64,000 nt of DNA from Spirosoma lacussanchae (lineage in GTDB: Bacteria; Bacteroidota; Bacteroidia; Cytophagales; Spirosomataceae). Shown here in pieces: positions 28,654 through 38,074 of this stretch. The position numbers and the translations under genes are program-made. How positions within the stretch are numbered: the stretch's first letter is position 1; each line of letters opens with the position of its first letter. A model generated the notes under the pieces. The model searched no databases and was not told where the DNA came from. It was given only the letters and a program-made list of their open reading frames with translations. The stretch covers positions 414,011-478,010 of the forward strand of contig NZ_SWJG01000004.1 in the NCBI RefSeq assembly GCF_005870035.1, written 5' to 3'.

Positions 28654-29643
28654 TTATACATAGGCTTCGGCGTACCGATCGGCTACTTCGTCGAGTACGG
28701 CCCGGGTTTCGAGGTATGTATTGGTCGTAACGAGCCGCTGCCGGTAGGGCTTGAAATCCGGAAGCCCTTTGAAATAATTGGTGTAGTGCCGGCGCATCTC
28801 GAACAGGCCCGTAATCTCGCCTTTCCAGCGGATCGAGAAGTCGAGGTGCTGACGACATACCGCTACCCGATCCGCAATGGTGGGTGGAGTACGGTGTTCT
28901 CCGGTCCGGACAAAGTGCTTGATTTCGTCGAAAATCCAGGGGTATCCGATGCTGGCCCGGCCAATCATGACCCCGTCTACGCCATATCGATTCTTGTACT
29001 CGAGCGCTTTTTCAGGGGTGTCGATGTCGCCATTGCCGAAGATCGGAATTTTGATACGGTCGTTGTCTTTGATGCGGCCGATGAGCGTCCAGTCGGCGCT
29101 TCCTTTGTACATCTGTACCCGCGTACGCCCATGAATGGTCAGCGCCTGGATGCCTATATCCTGCAACCGTTCGGCTACTTCCTCTACGTTGCGGGTGTTC
29201 TCATCCCAGCCGAGCCGGGTTTTCACCGTTACGGGCAGGTGCGTGGCTTTGACAACGGCCTCGGTCATTTTCACCATTTTCGGGATGTCCTGAAGCAGCG
29301 CAGCGCCAGCGCCCCGGCAGGCAACGTTCTTGACCGGGCACCCGTAGTTGATATCGATCAGATCGGGGTTGGCACGGGTAGCAATGCGGGCGCACTCGCC
29401 CATCGTTTCGATGTCGGAGCCAAACAGCTGGATACCAATGGGCCGTTCGTATTCGAAAATATCCAGCTTCTGTACGCTCTTGGCCGCGTCCCGAATGAGC
29501 CCCTCTGAGGAGATGAACTCGGTATACATCAGGTCGGCGCCGTTGGCCTTACATACCGCCCGAAACGGCGGATCGCTCACATCTTCCATCGGGGCCAGTA
29601 GCAACGGGAAGTCCGGAAGTTCTATATTACCAATCTTAACCAC
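28654..29643 (-). CDS. dusB: tRNA-dihydrouridine synthase
   Basis: FMN enzyme that reduces uridine to dihydrouridine in tRNA. From the GTG at 29643 it has 329 residues (VVKIGNIEL...). Motifs include LLLAPMEDVSDPPFRAV (FMN barrel start), YGCPVKNVACRGAGAAL with the catalytic Cys, LPVTVKTRLGWDE, LTIHGRTRVQMYKGSADW, IFGNGDI and GVMIGRASIGYPWIF. An open frame continues 127 codons upstream, but an exact -7 box at 29665 cuts it off. The symbol follows the DusB-type family; DusA/C are less similar at these motifs. Confidence 0.93.
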   Translation of the reverse strand: MVKIGNIELPDFPLLLAPMEDVSDPPFRAVCKANGADLMYTEFISSEGLIRDAAKSVQKLDIFEYERPIGIQLFGSDIETMGECARIATRANPDLIDINYGCPVKNVACRGAGAALLQDIPKMVKMTEAVVKATHLPVTVKTRLGWDENTRNVEEVAERLQDIGIQALTIHGRTRVQMYKGSADWTLIGRIKDNDRIKIPIFGNGDIDTPEKALEYKNRYGVDGVMIGRASIGYPWIFDEIKHFVRTGEHRTPPTIADRVAVCRQHLDFSIRWKGEITGLFEMRRHYTNYFKGLPDFKPYRQRLVTTNTYLETRAVLDEVADRYAEAYV

Positions 29644-29664
29644 AGTACATATTGATTTCAGCAA

Positions 29665-29672
29665 CAAAGCTA
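29665..29672 (-). promoter_or_regulatory. -7 box of dusB
   Basis: TAGCTTTG on the minus strand, an exact TAnnTTTG match 21 bases before the GTG at 29643. Confidence 0.6.
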
Positions 29673-29782
29673 TAGATACCCTTTCTTGGTTAGAATTACG
29701 ATTTGCAGCATTGTTTGGTTCCTGGGTAAATACCGGCTGACATCTCGTAAATCCGTGTTCTGTCTGTAAATTTACGGGAATT

Positions 29783-30739
29783 ATGCAACCTATTGTTTCG
29801 CCCAACCATTCGTCATCCCGATCGCCAACCCTTGGCGGGCTTAGTATGCTCGTTGGTTTTGTACTGCTGGGGGGCGTTATCAGCACCCTGCTGCTGTTCG
29901 TTGTGCTGATGGTGAGCAAAGGATTTGACCCGGCTGAAGCGCAGGCGTATCTGCTCCGGTTGTCGGGTAATCCGACCTCGGTGGCGAACGGCTGGTACGA
30001 AATTATGGTTTTGCAGGCGGTCAATCACCTGGGTACGTTTTTACTGCCTGCCCTGCTTTACTGGTATGTGATCGAGCGTCGGACCTGGCCCCAGTTTAGC
30101 CCACGTCCGCTGACAGCCGTTACCGGTTTGGGTATCGTCGTTCTGATTGTTATAGCCTTCATGCCCGGCAACGGACTCATCATCGAGTGGAACCAGAATC
30201 TGCATCTGCCGCAGACCCTGGCCCCGCTCGAACAGTGGATTCGCGACAAAGAAAAAAGCCTGGCAGGCGTCACCAAATACATCACCACGTTCAACACCCC
30301 ACTTCAGCTCGCGATTGCGCTGCTGGTCATTGGCGTGATTCCGGCCATTGGCGAAGAAGCACTCTTCCGGGGCATCTTACAGCGCAACCTCACCGTCTGG
30401 ACGGGTAACGTACACCTGAGCATCTGGATAGCCGCGGCCCTGTTCAGCGCCATTCACATCCAGTTTCTGGGATTCTTCCCCCGCCTGTTGCTGGGCGCTC
30501 TCTTTGGCTATCTGTACGTCTGGTCGGGCAATCTGTGGGTGCCCATCCTGGCCCATTTTGTCAATAACGGCTTTACGGTGCTGATGGTGTACCTTTACCA
30601 GCGCCGGGTCGTTGCCGTCGATATTGAGAGTACCCAGTCCGTCCCGATCGTCGGCGCCATTCTGTCGCTGATACTGTCGGCGGGGCTATTAGCTTACTTT
30701 AAACGAAGTAATGCGGGACATCCTTCGCCCAACACCTAG
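29783..30739 (+). CDS. CPBP-family intramembrane metalloprotease
   Basis: A 318-residue membrane protein with about eight helices. The CPBP (CAAX-protease-like) motifs are complete: EEALFRGIL (EExxxR, about residue 192), FSAIHIQFLGFFPRLLLGALFGYLY (FxxxH) and AHFVNNG (HxxxN). The family cleaves or binds prenylated or peptide substrates in the membrane; no specific target is suggested. It opens a three-gene run with a DUF2007 protein and cdsA, and is divergent from dusB. Confidence 0.92.
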   Translation: MQPIVSPNHSSSRSPTLGGLSMLVGFVLLGGVISTLLLFVVLMVSKGFDPAEAQAYLLRLSGNPTSVANGWYEIMVLQAVNHLGTFLLPALLYWYVIERRTWPQFSPRPLTAVTGLGIVVLIVIAFMPGNGLIIEWNQNLHLPQTLAPLEQWIRDKEKSLAGVTKYITTFNTPLQLAIALLVIGVIPAIGEEALFRGILQRNLTVWTGNVHLSIWIAAALFSAIHIQFLGFFPRLLLGALFGYLYVWSGNLWVPILAHFVNNGFTVLMVYLYQRRVVAVDIESTQSVPIVGAILSLILSAGLLAYFKRSNAGHPSPNT

Positions 30740-30776
30740 TTACTCATGCATACGGCGGCCAGCCTGCCTTCATCTT

Positions 30777-30995
30777 ATGAACGAAACCTGGGAATCTATA
30801 TACAGTACCCCGCTGCCCCACCGGGCCGAACTGGCCAAGGCGCTCCTGACTGAACACGATATTCCGGCGGTCGTTGTCAATCGTCAGAGCAGTTCCTATC
30901 CATCTATTGGCTGGGGAAAGAGTGAAGTACACGTGCCGCTCCAGCACGCTACGCTGGCCAAAGTAATTATCGAGAATGAAGCAACGTTTAGCTAA
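30777..30995 (+). CDS. DUF2007-type small protein
   Basis: A 72-residue protein with the pattern of putative signal-transducing DUF2007 proteins: an opening WESIYSTPLPHRAELAKALL helix, then the HDIPAVVVNRQSSS strand-turn and GKSEVHVP. The ATG at 30777 is used; an earlier frame would overlap the CPBP gene. Its last 20 bases overlap the start of cdsA, implying coupled translation. Confidence 0.75.
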   Translation: MNETWESIYSTPLPHRAELAKALLTEHDIPAVVVNRQSSSYPSIGWGKSEVHVPLQHATLAKVIIENEATFS

Positions 30996-31809
30996 GTTGA
31001 CGAACCTACAGCAGCGGGTTGTTGCAGCTGTAGTGGCGGTACCGTTTATTATTTTCATGATCTGGTACGACGACTGGACGTTTGCTCTGTTGTTTACACT
31101 GATCAGCGCGCTTACCCAGCGGGAGTTTTATAAATTGCTCGGCCTCGACGGATTTGAGCCCCTGACGGCCTACGGAACCGTAGTGGGCTGTCTGGTCTGT
31201 GTGCTGGCTTACTTCATCGAGAAAGGCATGCTCGGCACCGACAGCTACTTCCTGATCTGCCCGGCTTCGTCGATGATCTTTTTGATCAAACTCTACAAAA
31301 AACGGGATATGAAGCCGTTCACCAACATCGGCTTCACCTTTCTGGGTATTATTTATGTAGCCATGCCGTTTGCCCTGCTGATTGTGCTGGCGCTGCGGGG
31401 TAATGCCTACCACCCAGCCATCATTCTGGGCTGTCTGTTGCTGCTATGGGCCACCGACATCGGCGCTTATTTCGCGGGCACCTACTTTGGTCGGCGTAAA
31501 CTGTTCGAGCGTGTATCGCCCAAGAAATCGTGGGAAGGGGCCATTGGCGGAGCTGCCGCTGCGGCTCTGGTAGCGCAGGGACTGGCCATCTACGCCCCCG
31601 AACTCCAACCCTGGCAGTGGTACTGCGTCGGTGGTATCATCGTCGTAACCGGTACCTACGGCGACCTGGTCGAGTCGCTCTTCAAACGCAGTATTGCCAT
31701 CAAAGACTCAGGCAGTAGTATTCCCGGTCATGGCGGCTTTCTGGATCGGTTCGACGGGCTACTGCTGGCCGCTCCGTTCATTATCAGCTTTCTGAAACTG
31801 TTTGCCTGA
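30976..31809 (+). CDS. cdsA: Phosphatidate cytidylyltransferase
   Basis: Makes CDP-diacylglycerol from phosphatidate and CTP, the branch point of phospholipid synthesis, in the inner membrane. A 277-residue protein with about seven helices. The C-terminal signature is complete: SLFKRSIAIKDSGSSIPGHG followed by GFLDRFDGLL. The conserved SPKKSWEGAIGG also matches. It overlaps the DUF2007 gene by 20 bases. Confidence 0.96.
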   Translation: MKQRLAKLTNLQQRVVAAVVAVPFIIFMIWYDDWTFALLFTLISALTQREFYKLLGLDGFEPLTAYGTVVGCLVCVLAYFIEKGMLGTDSYFLICPASSMIFLIKLYKKRDMKPFTNIGFTFLGIIYVAMPFALLIVLALRGNAYHPAIILGCLLLLWATDIGAYFAGTYFGRRKLFERVSPKKSWEGAIGGAAAAALVAQGLAIYAPELQPWQWYCVGGIIVVTGTYGDLVESLFKRSIAIKDSGSSIPGHGGFLDRFDGLLLAAPFIISFLKLFA

Positions 31810-31894
31810 TCAACTTAATCTTTCTTAAAAAATACCCGTCCGAAACCTAATCCAGCTGTTTGGGCGTTTACTTTGTAGTTTCGCTGATTTGCCT

Positions 31895-32617
31895 ATGAAT
31901 AAGTCATTGACGGTATTGCTGATTGGACTGATGCTGCTCGTAGCAGGCGCGTCGACGACGCTCTTTGCGCAGGGTCAGGACCGCCAGGTGACGTTCACGG
32001 GTTTCCTGACGGGTGGTAAAACCAATGAGCCGTTGCCGGGTGCCTATATCTATATTCCCAAAGCCGGGCGGGGCGTATTGTCGGCCACGAACGGTTATTT
32101 TGCGCTGCCGGTTTTCCCGGGCGACAGTATCATTTTCAGCTACGTTGGCTTTAAAACCCAGTATCACATCATTCCGCGCCGACTTACGGACCTCACTTAT
32201 TCGGCGGTAGTAGCGTTGCAGGAAGACGTCAAGACCCTGGCCGAGGTAAAGGTATATCCCTATGCTACCGAAGAGCTGTTTAAAGAAGCATTCGTCAACC
32301 TGAAGCTGCCCGATCAGCAGGAACGTGACAACCTGGCCCGCAACACTGACCCGGCCGCCATTATGCGTCAGGCAGCCACGATGCCTATGGGTGCCATCGC
32401 CAACCACCAGAATTTTGTGAACCAGCAGTTTTTTGGGCGAGAGTCGGTCTACGGACGTAACAACATGACCACCTTCTCGTTTACCAACCCCTTCGCCTGG
32501 GCCAATTTTATCCGGTCGGTCAAACGAGGGGACCTGAAGAACAAGGAGTGGCGCAGTGAGCTGAACAAAGCTCCACGCGAAAACATGACCCGGAAAGACC
32601 TGCTGGAAGGCAACTAA
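31895..32617 (+). CDS. Secreted protein with carboxypeptidase-regulatory-like domain
   Basis: A 240-residue protein. A signal peptide ends near residue 24 (TTLFAQ). Next comes a CarboxypepD_reg-like beta-sandwich (residues about 30-105: GFLTGGKTNEPLPGAYIYIPKAGRGVLSATNGYFALPVFPGD). The remaining 130 residues have no recognised fold. Such proteins are typical Bacteroidota cell-surface or periplasmic proteins, but this one lacks a receptor barrel. The function is unknown. It is in the same direction as cdsA after 85 bases. Confidence 0.8.
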   Translation: MNKSLTVLLIGLMLLVAGASTTLFAQGQDRQVTFTGFLTGGKTNEPLPGAYIYIPKAGRGVLSATNGYFALPVFPGDSIIFSYVGFKTQYHIIPRRLTDLTYSAVVALQEDVKTLAEVKVYPYATEELFKEAFVNLKLPDQQERDNLARNTDPAAIMRQAATMPMGAIANHQNFVNQQFFGRESVYGRNNMTTFSFTNPFAWANFIRSVKRGDLKNKEWRSELNKAPRENMTRKDLLEGN

Positions 32618-32638
32618 CCGACGGCACTTTACCAGCTG

Positions 32639-33415
32639 TTAGCTTGCCCAGGTCTTTAACTGCAGGTCGTTTCCGTCAAATTCGGCGTAAGTGCGCGCCG
32701 ACACCCATTCGCCCAGATTCACGTAGCGGCTTCGGTCATTGACGGCCAGGTTCATGGGTATGTGCCGATGACCGAAAATGTAGTAATCGTGGTGATGTAC
32801 CGCTTCTACCTCGCGGCAATAGTGCATCAGCCATTCGCGATCCTCGCCCAGAAACTCCTCCCCTTTCTCCTGATTGCTGATGCGGCTCCGGCGCGACCAG
32901 GCCTGGGCCAGACCAATGCCCACATCGGGATGAAGGTATCGGAATAGTCGCCGGGCTAGTCCGCTCTCAAAAAGCACCTTTAGTCGTTTGTACGTATAGT
33001 CGCCGGGGCCGAGGCCATCGCCGTGTCCGATCAGGAAGCGTTTTTCGCCGATGTCGTACCGGCGTGGGTGCCGGTAAACCGGGATGCCCATTTCCTGGGT
33101 AAAATAATCCTGCATCCACATATCGTGGTTGCCGGTAAACAGGATGATGCGGGTACCGGTGTCGGTCAGTTCAGCCAGTTTCCCCTGCAAACGGATAAAT
33201 CCTTTCGGAATGCTGCGCTTGTACTCGAACCAGAAATCGAAGATGTCGCCTACCAGAAAAATCACGTCGGCATGGGGGCGGATGGTATCGAGCCAGGTTA
33301 CGACAGCCCGTTCACGATCCCGGCTTTTTTCGGGCGATGGGGTACCGAGGTGAAAATCCGAGGCAAAAAAAACCGAGCGGTTTGGAGGCAACAAAATCGT
33401 TTCGACGTCAGTCAT
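32639..33415 (-). CDS. lpxH: UDP-2,3-diacylglucosamine hydrolase-type metallophosphoesterase
   Basis: A 258-residue calcineurin-like phosphoesterase with the LpxH pattern: FASDFHLG, VGDIFDFWFE, LFTGNHDMW, FLIGHGDGLGPGD and IFGHRHIP. The two-metal ligands are all present. LpxH removes UMP from UDP-diacylglucosamine in lipid A synthesis at the inner membrane face. The start at 33415 (MTDVETILLP) is chosen because an exact -7 box lies just upstream at 33434, inside a longer open frame. The gene symbol is by family likeness. Confidence 0.88.
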   Translation of the reverse strand: MTDVETILLPPNRSVFFASDFHLGTPSPEKSRDRERAVVTWLDTIRPHADVIFLVGDIFDFWFEYKRSIPKGFIRLQGKLAELTDTGTRIILFTGNHDMWMQDYFTQEMGIPVYRHPRRYDIGEKRFLIGHGDGLGPGDYTYKRLKVLFESGLARRLFRYLHPDVGIGLAQAWSRRSRISNQEKGEEFLGEDREWLMHYCREVEAVHHHDYYIFGHRHIPMNLAVNDRSRYVNLGEWVSARTYAEFDGNDLQLKTWAS

Positions 33416-33433
33416 GGTGGCGTAATTCGGCAA

Positions 33434-33441
33434 CAAAAGTA
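33434..33441 (-). promoter_or_regulatory. -7 box of lpxH
   Basis: TACTTTTG on the minus strand, an exact TAnnTTTG match 18 bases before the ATG at 33415. Confidence 0.6.
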
Positions 33442-33569
33442 CGCAACTCGGCGCATTTCGGCACTGGCCCGCTGCCGATGAGCCAATGGCTTGATTTAGG
33501 GAAATTGTTTGAACCGGCAAACAACGGATAGTCGATTTTAGTCTTACAACAAACCTACACTCACGTTTT

Positions 33570-34370
33570 ATGAGCACGAAATTACTATGGCTGGCTCTAC
33601 CAGCTCTATTGCTGACGTCCTGTTTCCAGGGTGATAACGCATCCAATACAGATGGTGCCAACGATGCAGCCGGAACCGGCAGCCCTAACCTGGCTAGGGA
33701 AGTAGCTGGCGTATGGCAGCTTAGTACCGATCAGCGATTTGGGTACGATGAGCCCTGCAATATGCTGAACGATGGACTGGTTCAGGGAATGTTCGACATT
33801 GGGCTTACCGAAGAAATGACCACCCTCGACTATCCGAACGGCTGTCAGTTCAAGTGGAAAGACGGAACCGTCAGCGTCGCCTTTGGCGGTCCGAAACCGT
33901 ATCCATCCATGTACCATGCCGAATACATCTTCGACAAAATGTACCAGGGTGGCGCGGGCCAGGTATCGGGCCAAATGGGCATGACGGCCGAAAAAGCTCC
34001 TATTAGCGGCCCTGAAACCCAGGGGACCGGCGCGGAACGACCAGCCACTGAGCCGACAGGCGGTTCAGAAGCCGACATGGACGAAGATGCAACGGCCAAT
34101 AACGACTCGTCAAATACAACCTCGGGGGTTCCGCCGGTAGCAGCTCAGTTCACTAAACCGGCTGTGAGCACGGGCCGATTCGTGGCCGTACCCGGCGTGG
34201 GCGACAAAGCCGTTTGGGATCCTGCCAGTAAGGCGCTGCATGTACTCTATAACAACCATATCATCAATGTGACGGTACAGACAAAAGCTAATGCAGCTGC
34301 CTCACAGCAGAAAGCGACATCGCTGGCCGAGGTGGTGCTGAGCCACTTTATCGAAGAAGCCTCTATATAA
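33570..34370 (+). CDS. Hypothetical lipoprotein
   Basis: A 266-residue protein with a lipoprotein signal: hydrophobic LLWLALPALLLTSC, with lipobox Cys18, then a Ser/Asn/Asp-rich tether. Two globular parts are separated by a low-complexity Gly/Glu/Thr/Asn linker (residues about 140-185). Three or four cysteines in the first half may pair. No family was recognised. It stands alone, between the divergent lpxH and a long bidirectional terminator. Confidence 0.75.
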   Translation: MSTKLLWLALPALLLTSCFQGDNASNTDGANDAAGTGSPNLAREVAGVWQLSTDQRFGYDEPCNMLNDGLVQGMFDIGLTEEMTTLDYPNGCQFKWKDGTVSVAFGGPKPYPSMYHAEYIFDKMYQGGAGQVSGQMGMTAEKAPISGPETQGTGAERPATEPTGGSEADMDEDATANNDSSNTTSGVPPVAAQFTKPAVSTGRFVAVPGVGDKAVWDPASKALHVLYNNHIINVTVQTKANAAASQQKATSLAEVVLSHFIEEASI

Positions 34371-34376
34371 TACCAG

Positions 34377-34435
34377 CAGACTACAAACTAAAGAGCCCGC
34401 TATGTTCTGTAGCGGGCTCTTTAGTTTGTAGTCTG
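34377..34435. terminator. Bidirectional terminator with 26-bp stem
   Basis: Arms 34377-34402 and 34410-34435 are perfectly complementary, with a 7-base loop (TGTTCTG). It separates the lipoprotein gene from the convergent bioB, whose stop is 5 bases away. Confidence 0.9.
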
Positions 34436-34439
34436 TACA

Positions 34440-35444
34440 CTAGTAAACAGGAATCTGTTCGAATACAACCGCCGGCTGCGATGCGTCCTTGAAGGCTTTG
34501 CGCGGGCGGATGTTCAGCGTCTGGAACAGCTGCTGATCGGCATCTTCGTCCGGGTTGGGCGTCGTCAGCAACTTATCGCCGGCAAAGATCGAGTTGGCCC
34601 CTGCCAGGAAGCACAGCGCCTGCTCTTCGGTGGTCATCCGAACCCGGCCGGCCGACAAACGGACCATTGCTTTTGGCATAATGATTCGGGCGGTAGCAAT
34701 CATCCGAACCATTTCCCAAACCGACACGCGGGGCTGGTCTTCCAGGGGCGTACCTTCTACGGGCACCAGCGCGTTGACCGGAACGGACTCGGGGTGCTGG
34801 GGCAGGGTAGCCAGTGTGTGCAACATACCGATCCGGTCCGTGTGCGACTCGCCCATGCCGATGATCCCACCGGAACAAACCGAGATGCCAGCCTTACGAG
34901 CATGGCCAAGTGTATCGAGCCGATCGTCGTAGGTACGGGTGCTGATAATGTCGCCGTAAAATTCTTCGCTGGTATCGAGGTTGTGGTTGTAGGCGTAGAG
35001 ACCGGCATCCTTCAGCTTCTGCGCCTGGCTTTCGGTTAGCATACCCAGCGTGCAGCATACCTCCAGCCCCATCTGGTTTACGCCCTGTACCATTTCCAGC
35101 ACTTTATCGAAGTCGCGGTTGTCGCGTACTTCGCGCCAGGCAGCGCCCATGCAAAAGCGTGTACTGCCCGTATCTTTGGCCCGCTGTGCAGCCGTCAGCA
35201 CCTCGTCGACCTCCATCAGCTTGTGTACCTTCACGTTCGTGTGATAACGGGCCGCCTGTGGGCAATACGCACAATCTTCGGGACAGCCACCTGTTTTGAC
35301 GGACAACAGCGTGCAAACCTGTACTTCCTGCGGATCGTGATGCTGCCGATGCACGGTGGCGGCCCGGTAAATCAGATCCAGCACGGGTGAATTGTATATA
35401 TCGGCTATTTCGGCGCGTGTCCAGTCAGTACGGAAGTCATTCAT
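34440..35444 (-). CDS. bioB: Biotin synthase
   Basis: Radical SAM enzyme that inserts sulfur into dethiobiotin. A 334-residue protein with the SAM cluster motif CPEDCAYC, and further family segments [54 protein letters not shown] and [34 protein letters not shown]. The conserved arginine and cysteines for the second cluster are present. No other bio genes are adjacent, so biotin supply here feeds the carrier protein at 27129 only by inference. Confidence 0.97.
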   Translation of the reverse strand: MNDFRTDWTRAEIADIYNSPVLDLIYRAATVHRQHHDPQEVQVCTLLSVKTGGCPEDCAYCPQAARYHTNVKVHKLMEVDEVLTAAQRAKDTGSTRFCMGAAWREVRDNRDFDKVLEMVQGVNQMGLEVCCTLGMLTESQAQKLKDAGLYAYNHNLDTSEEFYGDIISTRTYDDRLDTLGHARKAGISVCSGGIIGMGESHTDRIGMLHTLATLPQHPESVPVNALVPVEGTPLEDQPRVSVWEMVRMIATARIIMPKAMVRLSAGRVRMTTEEQALCFLAGANSIFAGDKLLTTPNPDEDADQQLFQTLNIRPRKAFKDASQPAVVFEQIPVY

Positions 35445-35470
35445 ACAGCTAATAATCGTTATGTCGTAGT

Positions 35471-35478
35471 CAAAAGTA
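35471..35478 (-). promoter_or_regulatory. -7 box of bioB
   Basis: TACTTTTG on the minus strand, an exact TAnnTTTG match 26 bases before the ATG at 35444. No BirA-type operator was recognised. Confidence 0.6.
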
Positions 35479-35502
35479 GTAGTTGGGGGCGTTCAGGGCA
35501 AT

Positions 35503-36696
35503 TTATTTAACGCCAAACAACAGCCGAGTCAACCTGAACGGTCGAATGAGCAGCCCATACACAGCCAGGCAAACGATTAGTGATGAGATACTTACTACCA
35601 AAAATCCATCGTATAAGCCGAGTGTAGTTTCTGTCAGCACATAATAACCAATTCCGACAATTACGGTCTGATGGAGGATATAAAATGGATAAACGGCTTC
35701 GTTCAGTCGGGGCAGTATCGGCTTATTGATGTTCAGGTACCGGTAGCCATACGCAATCGTGGCCAGTACAGACGATACCATCAGGGCAAGACTGTTTGTA
35801 AAGTACCAGAAGTCAATCCAGAAGACCGTATCGATCTCCTCGTTCGTAAATACCATCCGCATACCGTATAGTCCGGCGGTAAACACGAGGGTAGCTACCA
35901 GAAAAATCCGGCGCTGGTCGGTCAGCACTGACCAGAACTCCCGACGGCTGATAAGCAGATACCCAAACCAGAATAGCAGTAGGTTCTCGACAAAGTAAGC
36001 CCAGTCGTCGATCAGCGCGTGGGTCTCATCGGGGTAGAACGGGCGGGTCATGTACTGACTGGCCGCAATAACCCCTACCATCAGCCACAAAGCCCCGCCC
36101 GGCCGATTAATCACCTGCCCGATCCGGTCCGTAAACCGCTGGCCGACCGGGCTCTTCAGCCACCGAAACACGGGAATACTGATCAGCGCATAGAGAAACA
36201 GATAGGCGATAAACCACAGGTGGTGCCAGCTGAAGGCTCCGCCGGACCCGCCATCTCTGTACGGCTGGAACTTGAATACATACGGGTAAAACTCAGCGTA
36301 ACTCCCGCTAAATCGCCCCCTGAACAGCCATTCGGCGTAAATCTGGGGCGGTACGATGACGAACATGCCGAAGACGAGCGGCAGAAATAACCGACGAACC
36401 CGCTCCCCGGCGTAGTTACCTACTGTTCGTTTTCGCAGGGCGAAATAGGTCCCTGCCCCTGAAATAAAGAACAGCAATGGCATACGCCAGCGGTGTAGCC
36501 ACCGCATTACCTCCTCGAAGGGTCGGCTGGTTTCTGTACTCTGGATATGCCAGCCCCAGGAGACATAAATCATGCCCGTATGGTAGAACAATAACGTCAG
36601 AATGGCTATGATACGAAGCCAGTCGAGGTCGTATCGACGAGTGTTGAGCGTGGAGGAATCGTCCATCGGGAGGGCGGCCGGGGAAGTTGGTTGCAC
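35503..36696 (-). CDS. Acyltransferase family 3 membrane protein
   Basis: A 397-residue protein with ten or so hydrophobic helices. The start of the family domain, RRYDLDWLRIIAILTLLFYHTGM, holds the conserved His, and MPLLFFISGAGTYFALRKR follows. These enzymes transfer acyl groups to sugars, lipids or glycans at the membrane. No surrounding glycan genes indicate a target. An alternative start at 36666 (MDDSSTL) is possible. The AraC regulator upstream is on the same strand, 109 bases away. Confidence 0.9.
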   Translation of the reverse strand: MQPTSPAALPMDDSSTLNTRRYDLDWLRIIAILTLLFYHTGMIYVSWGWHIQSTETSRPFEEVMRWLHRWRMPLLFFISGAGTYFALRKRTVGNYAGERVRRLFLPLVFGMFVIVPPQIYAEWLFRGRFSGSYAEFYPYVFKFQPYRDGGSGGAFSWHHLWFIAYLFLYALISIPVFRWLKSPVGQRFTDRIGQVINRPGGALWLMVGVIAASQYMTRPFYPDETHALIDDWAYFVENLLLFWFGYLLISRREFWSVLTDQRRIFLVATLVFTAGLYGMRMVFTNEEIDTVFWIDFWYFTNSLALMVSSVLATIAYGYRYLNINKPILPRLNEAVYPFYILHQTVIVGIGYYVLTETTLGLYDGFLVVSISSLIVCLAVYGLLIRPFRLTRLLFGVK

Positions 36697-36805
36697 GAGA
36701 GTTGGCGTTTGGTTGACAGCCCAAAAGTGGCTCCAACGGCTCCAAACGCACTATGTCCCGGTAATGATGAAGTTCGCGCCGATCGGGACGAACAAACCCG
36801 GCGCT

Positions 36806-37984
36806 TTATTCTACCTGCTCGCCGAGCACTTTGGCGCGATACTGGGCCGGCGTCTGATTCGTCAGCCGCTTAAAGGCCGTATGAAAGGCGGAAGTGGAAT
36901 TATAGCCCACCCGCTCGGCAACCTCATCAATTTTAAGGTGCGCCAGCGCTGGGTTACTCAGCAGTTGCCGTGCTTCGGTTGTTCGATAGGTAGCCAGCCA
37001 GTCGAAGAACGTCAGTCCCAGCCGGTCGTTCAGGAGCTGAGACAGGTGATGGGGACTGGTATCCAGCTGCTCGGCCAGCCTGGACAGCGACAGCCCGCTG
37101 TTCAAATACGGCTTATCGGTTTCGAGTAAGCGAGTCAGCCGGTTTAGTACGGCATCCTCGACTTCTTCTGACAGGGCCGACTTTTCGTACTTTTTTTTCA
37201 GTTCGACAGGAGGATCCGATCTGGCAGGTAGTTCGCGAAAAAAGCTGGACCCGCGCATCACCAGAAAGCTAATGCTGTAGATCGCAGCCGCCATGTAGGT
37301 AGCCAGCAGATAATCACCCACATCATGGTAGAATTGGGGCTTCACGAGCACGATCAGCAAGGGTACTAGTGCAACCAGCCAGCTCAGGAAACGGAGCGAG
37401 TTCAACTGGGGCGCTGCCCAGACGGCGGGGCGCTGCCGGCGTACCGATCGGATGATCATGAGCGACAAAAACGCGTAGACCAGACAGCTCACCAACGTCA
37501 TTTCGTTGATCCAAGCCCGCATTCCCGTAAAGTCTTCATCCCAATACGGCTGAGCCGGTATATACGGCAGCTCCGGATGCAGCGAGTTCACGTACGAATT
37601 GTATTTGAACTCAACAGGCTGATAAAACCAGGTTGCCGAATTGAGCAGCCAGATGCCAAACGGCAGCAGATGCCAGCCCCAGCGCCGGGGCAGTCGTTGA
37701 TGAAGCCGACTAAATACGTAAAAGAAAAACAGCGGACCCAGCACGAAATTCAACGGCTCGGCAAAATCGACCGCCCACAAAAGCTGAAACGTATAGTTGG
37801 TATAGTTCAGAAATATTTCGCCACTCACGCCCGACAGGGCCAGGGTAAACCAGCCCAGACAACGGTTCGCTACCTGTTTGGCCCGCTCACCCGTCAGAAA
37901 GAAAACTCCCAGAAATAAGCCCTGCGCAACACCCAGCAGGATGATCAGCGCAAACAGGTCGAGATGTACCGGCAGAGTCTGCAT
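36806..37984 (-). CDS. AraC-type regulator with multi-TM sensor domain
   Basis: A 392-residue protein. The N-terminal half has about seven hydrophobic helices (LFALIILLGVAQGLFLGVFFL first), a membrane sensor type common in Bacteroidota. The C-terminal 110 residues form an AraC DNA-binding pair of helix-turn-helices: LSLSRLAEQLDTSPHHLSQLLN and IDEVAERVGYNSTSAFHTAFKRLTNQTPAQYR. It is thought to sense an extracellular ligand and act from the membrane. The start at 37984 (MQTLPV) avoids the terminator at 38017. A similar protein lies at 44622. Confidence 0.92.
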   Translation of the reverse strand: MQTLPVHLDLFALIILLGVAQGLFLGVFFLTGERAKQVANRCLGWFTLALSGVSGEIFLNYTNYTFQLLWAVDFAEPLNFVLGPLFFFYVFSRLHQRLPRRWGWHLLPFGIWLLNSATWFYQPVEFKYNSYVNSLHPELPYIPAQPYWDEDFTGMRAWINEMTLVSCLVYAFLSLMIIRSVRRQRPAVWAAPQLNSLRFLSWLVALVPLLIVLVKPQFYHDVGDYLLATYMAAAIYSISFLVMRGSSFFRELPARSDPPVELKKKYEKSALSEEVEDAVLNRLTRLLETDKPYLNSGLSLSRLAEQLDTSPHHLSQLLNDRLGLTFFDWLATYRTTEARQLLSNPALAHLKIDEVAERVGYNSTSAFHTAFKRLTNQTPAQYRAKVLGEQVE

Positions 37985-38016
37985 AGTTGTTTCGGGCAGC
38001 GGGCTGTTACACAAAA

Positions 38017-38050
38017 AGACCTAAACGATTCCAGTCTATCGTTTAGGTCT
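38017..38050 (-). terminator. Rho-independent terminator of sppA
   Basis: AGACCTAAACGAT and ATCGTTTAGGTCT (38017-38029, 38038-38050) with an 8-base loop. The minus strand continues TTTTTGTG. It separates sppA from the AraC gene. Confidence 0.9.
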
Positions 38051-38074
38051 AACTACTGCAAACCAACTTAATTT

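Noticed and set aside
27614..28663. A 349-codon open frame opposite the EamA gene
   Set aside because: The product is dominated by Gln, Arg and His, as expected from the complement of hydrophobic codons.
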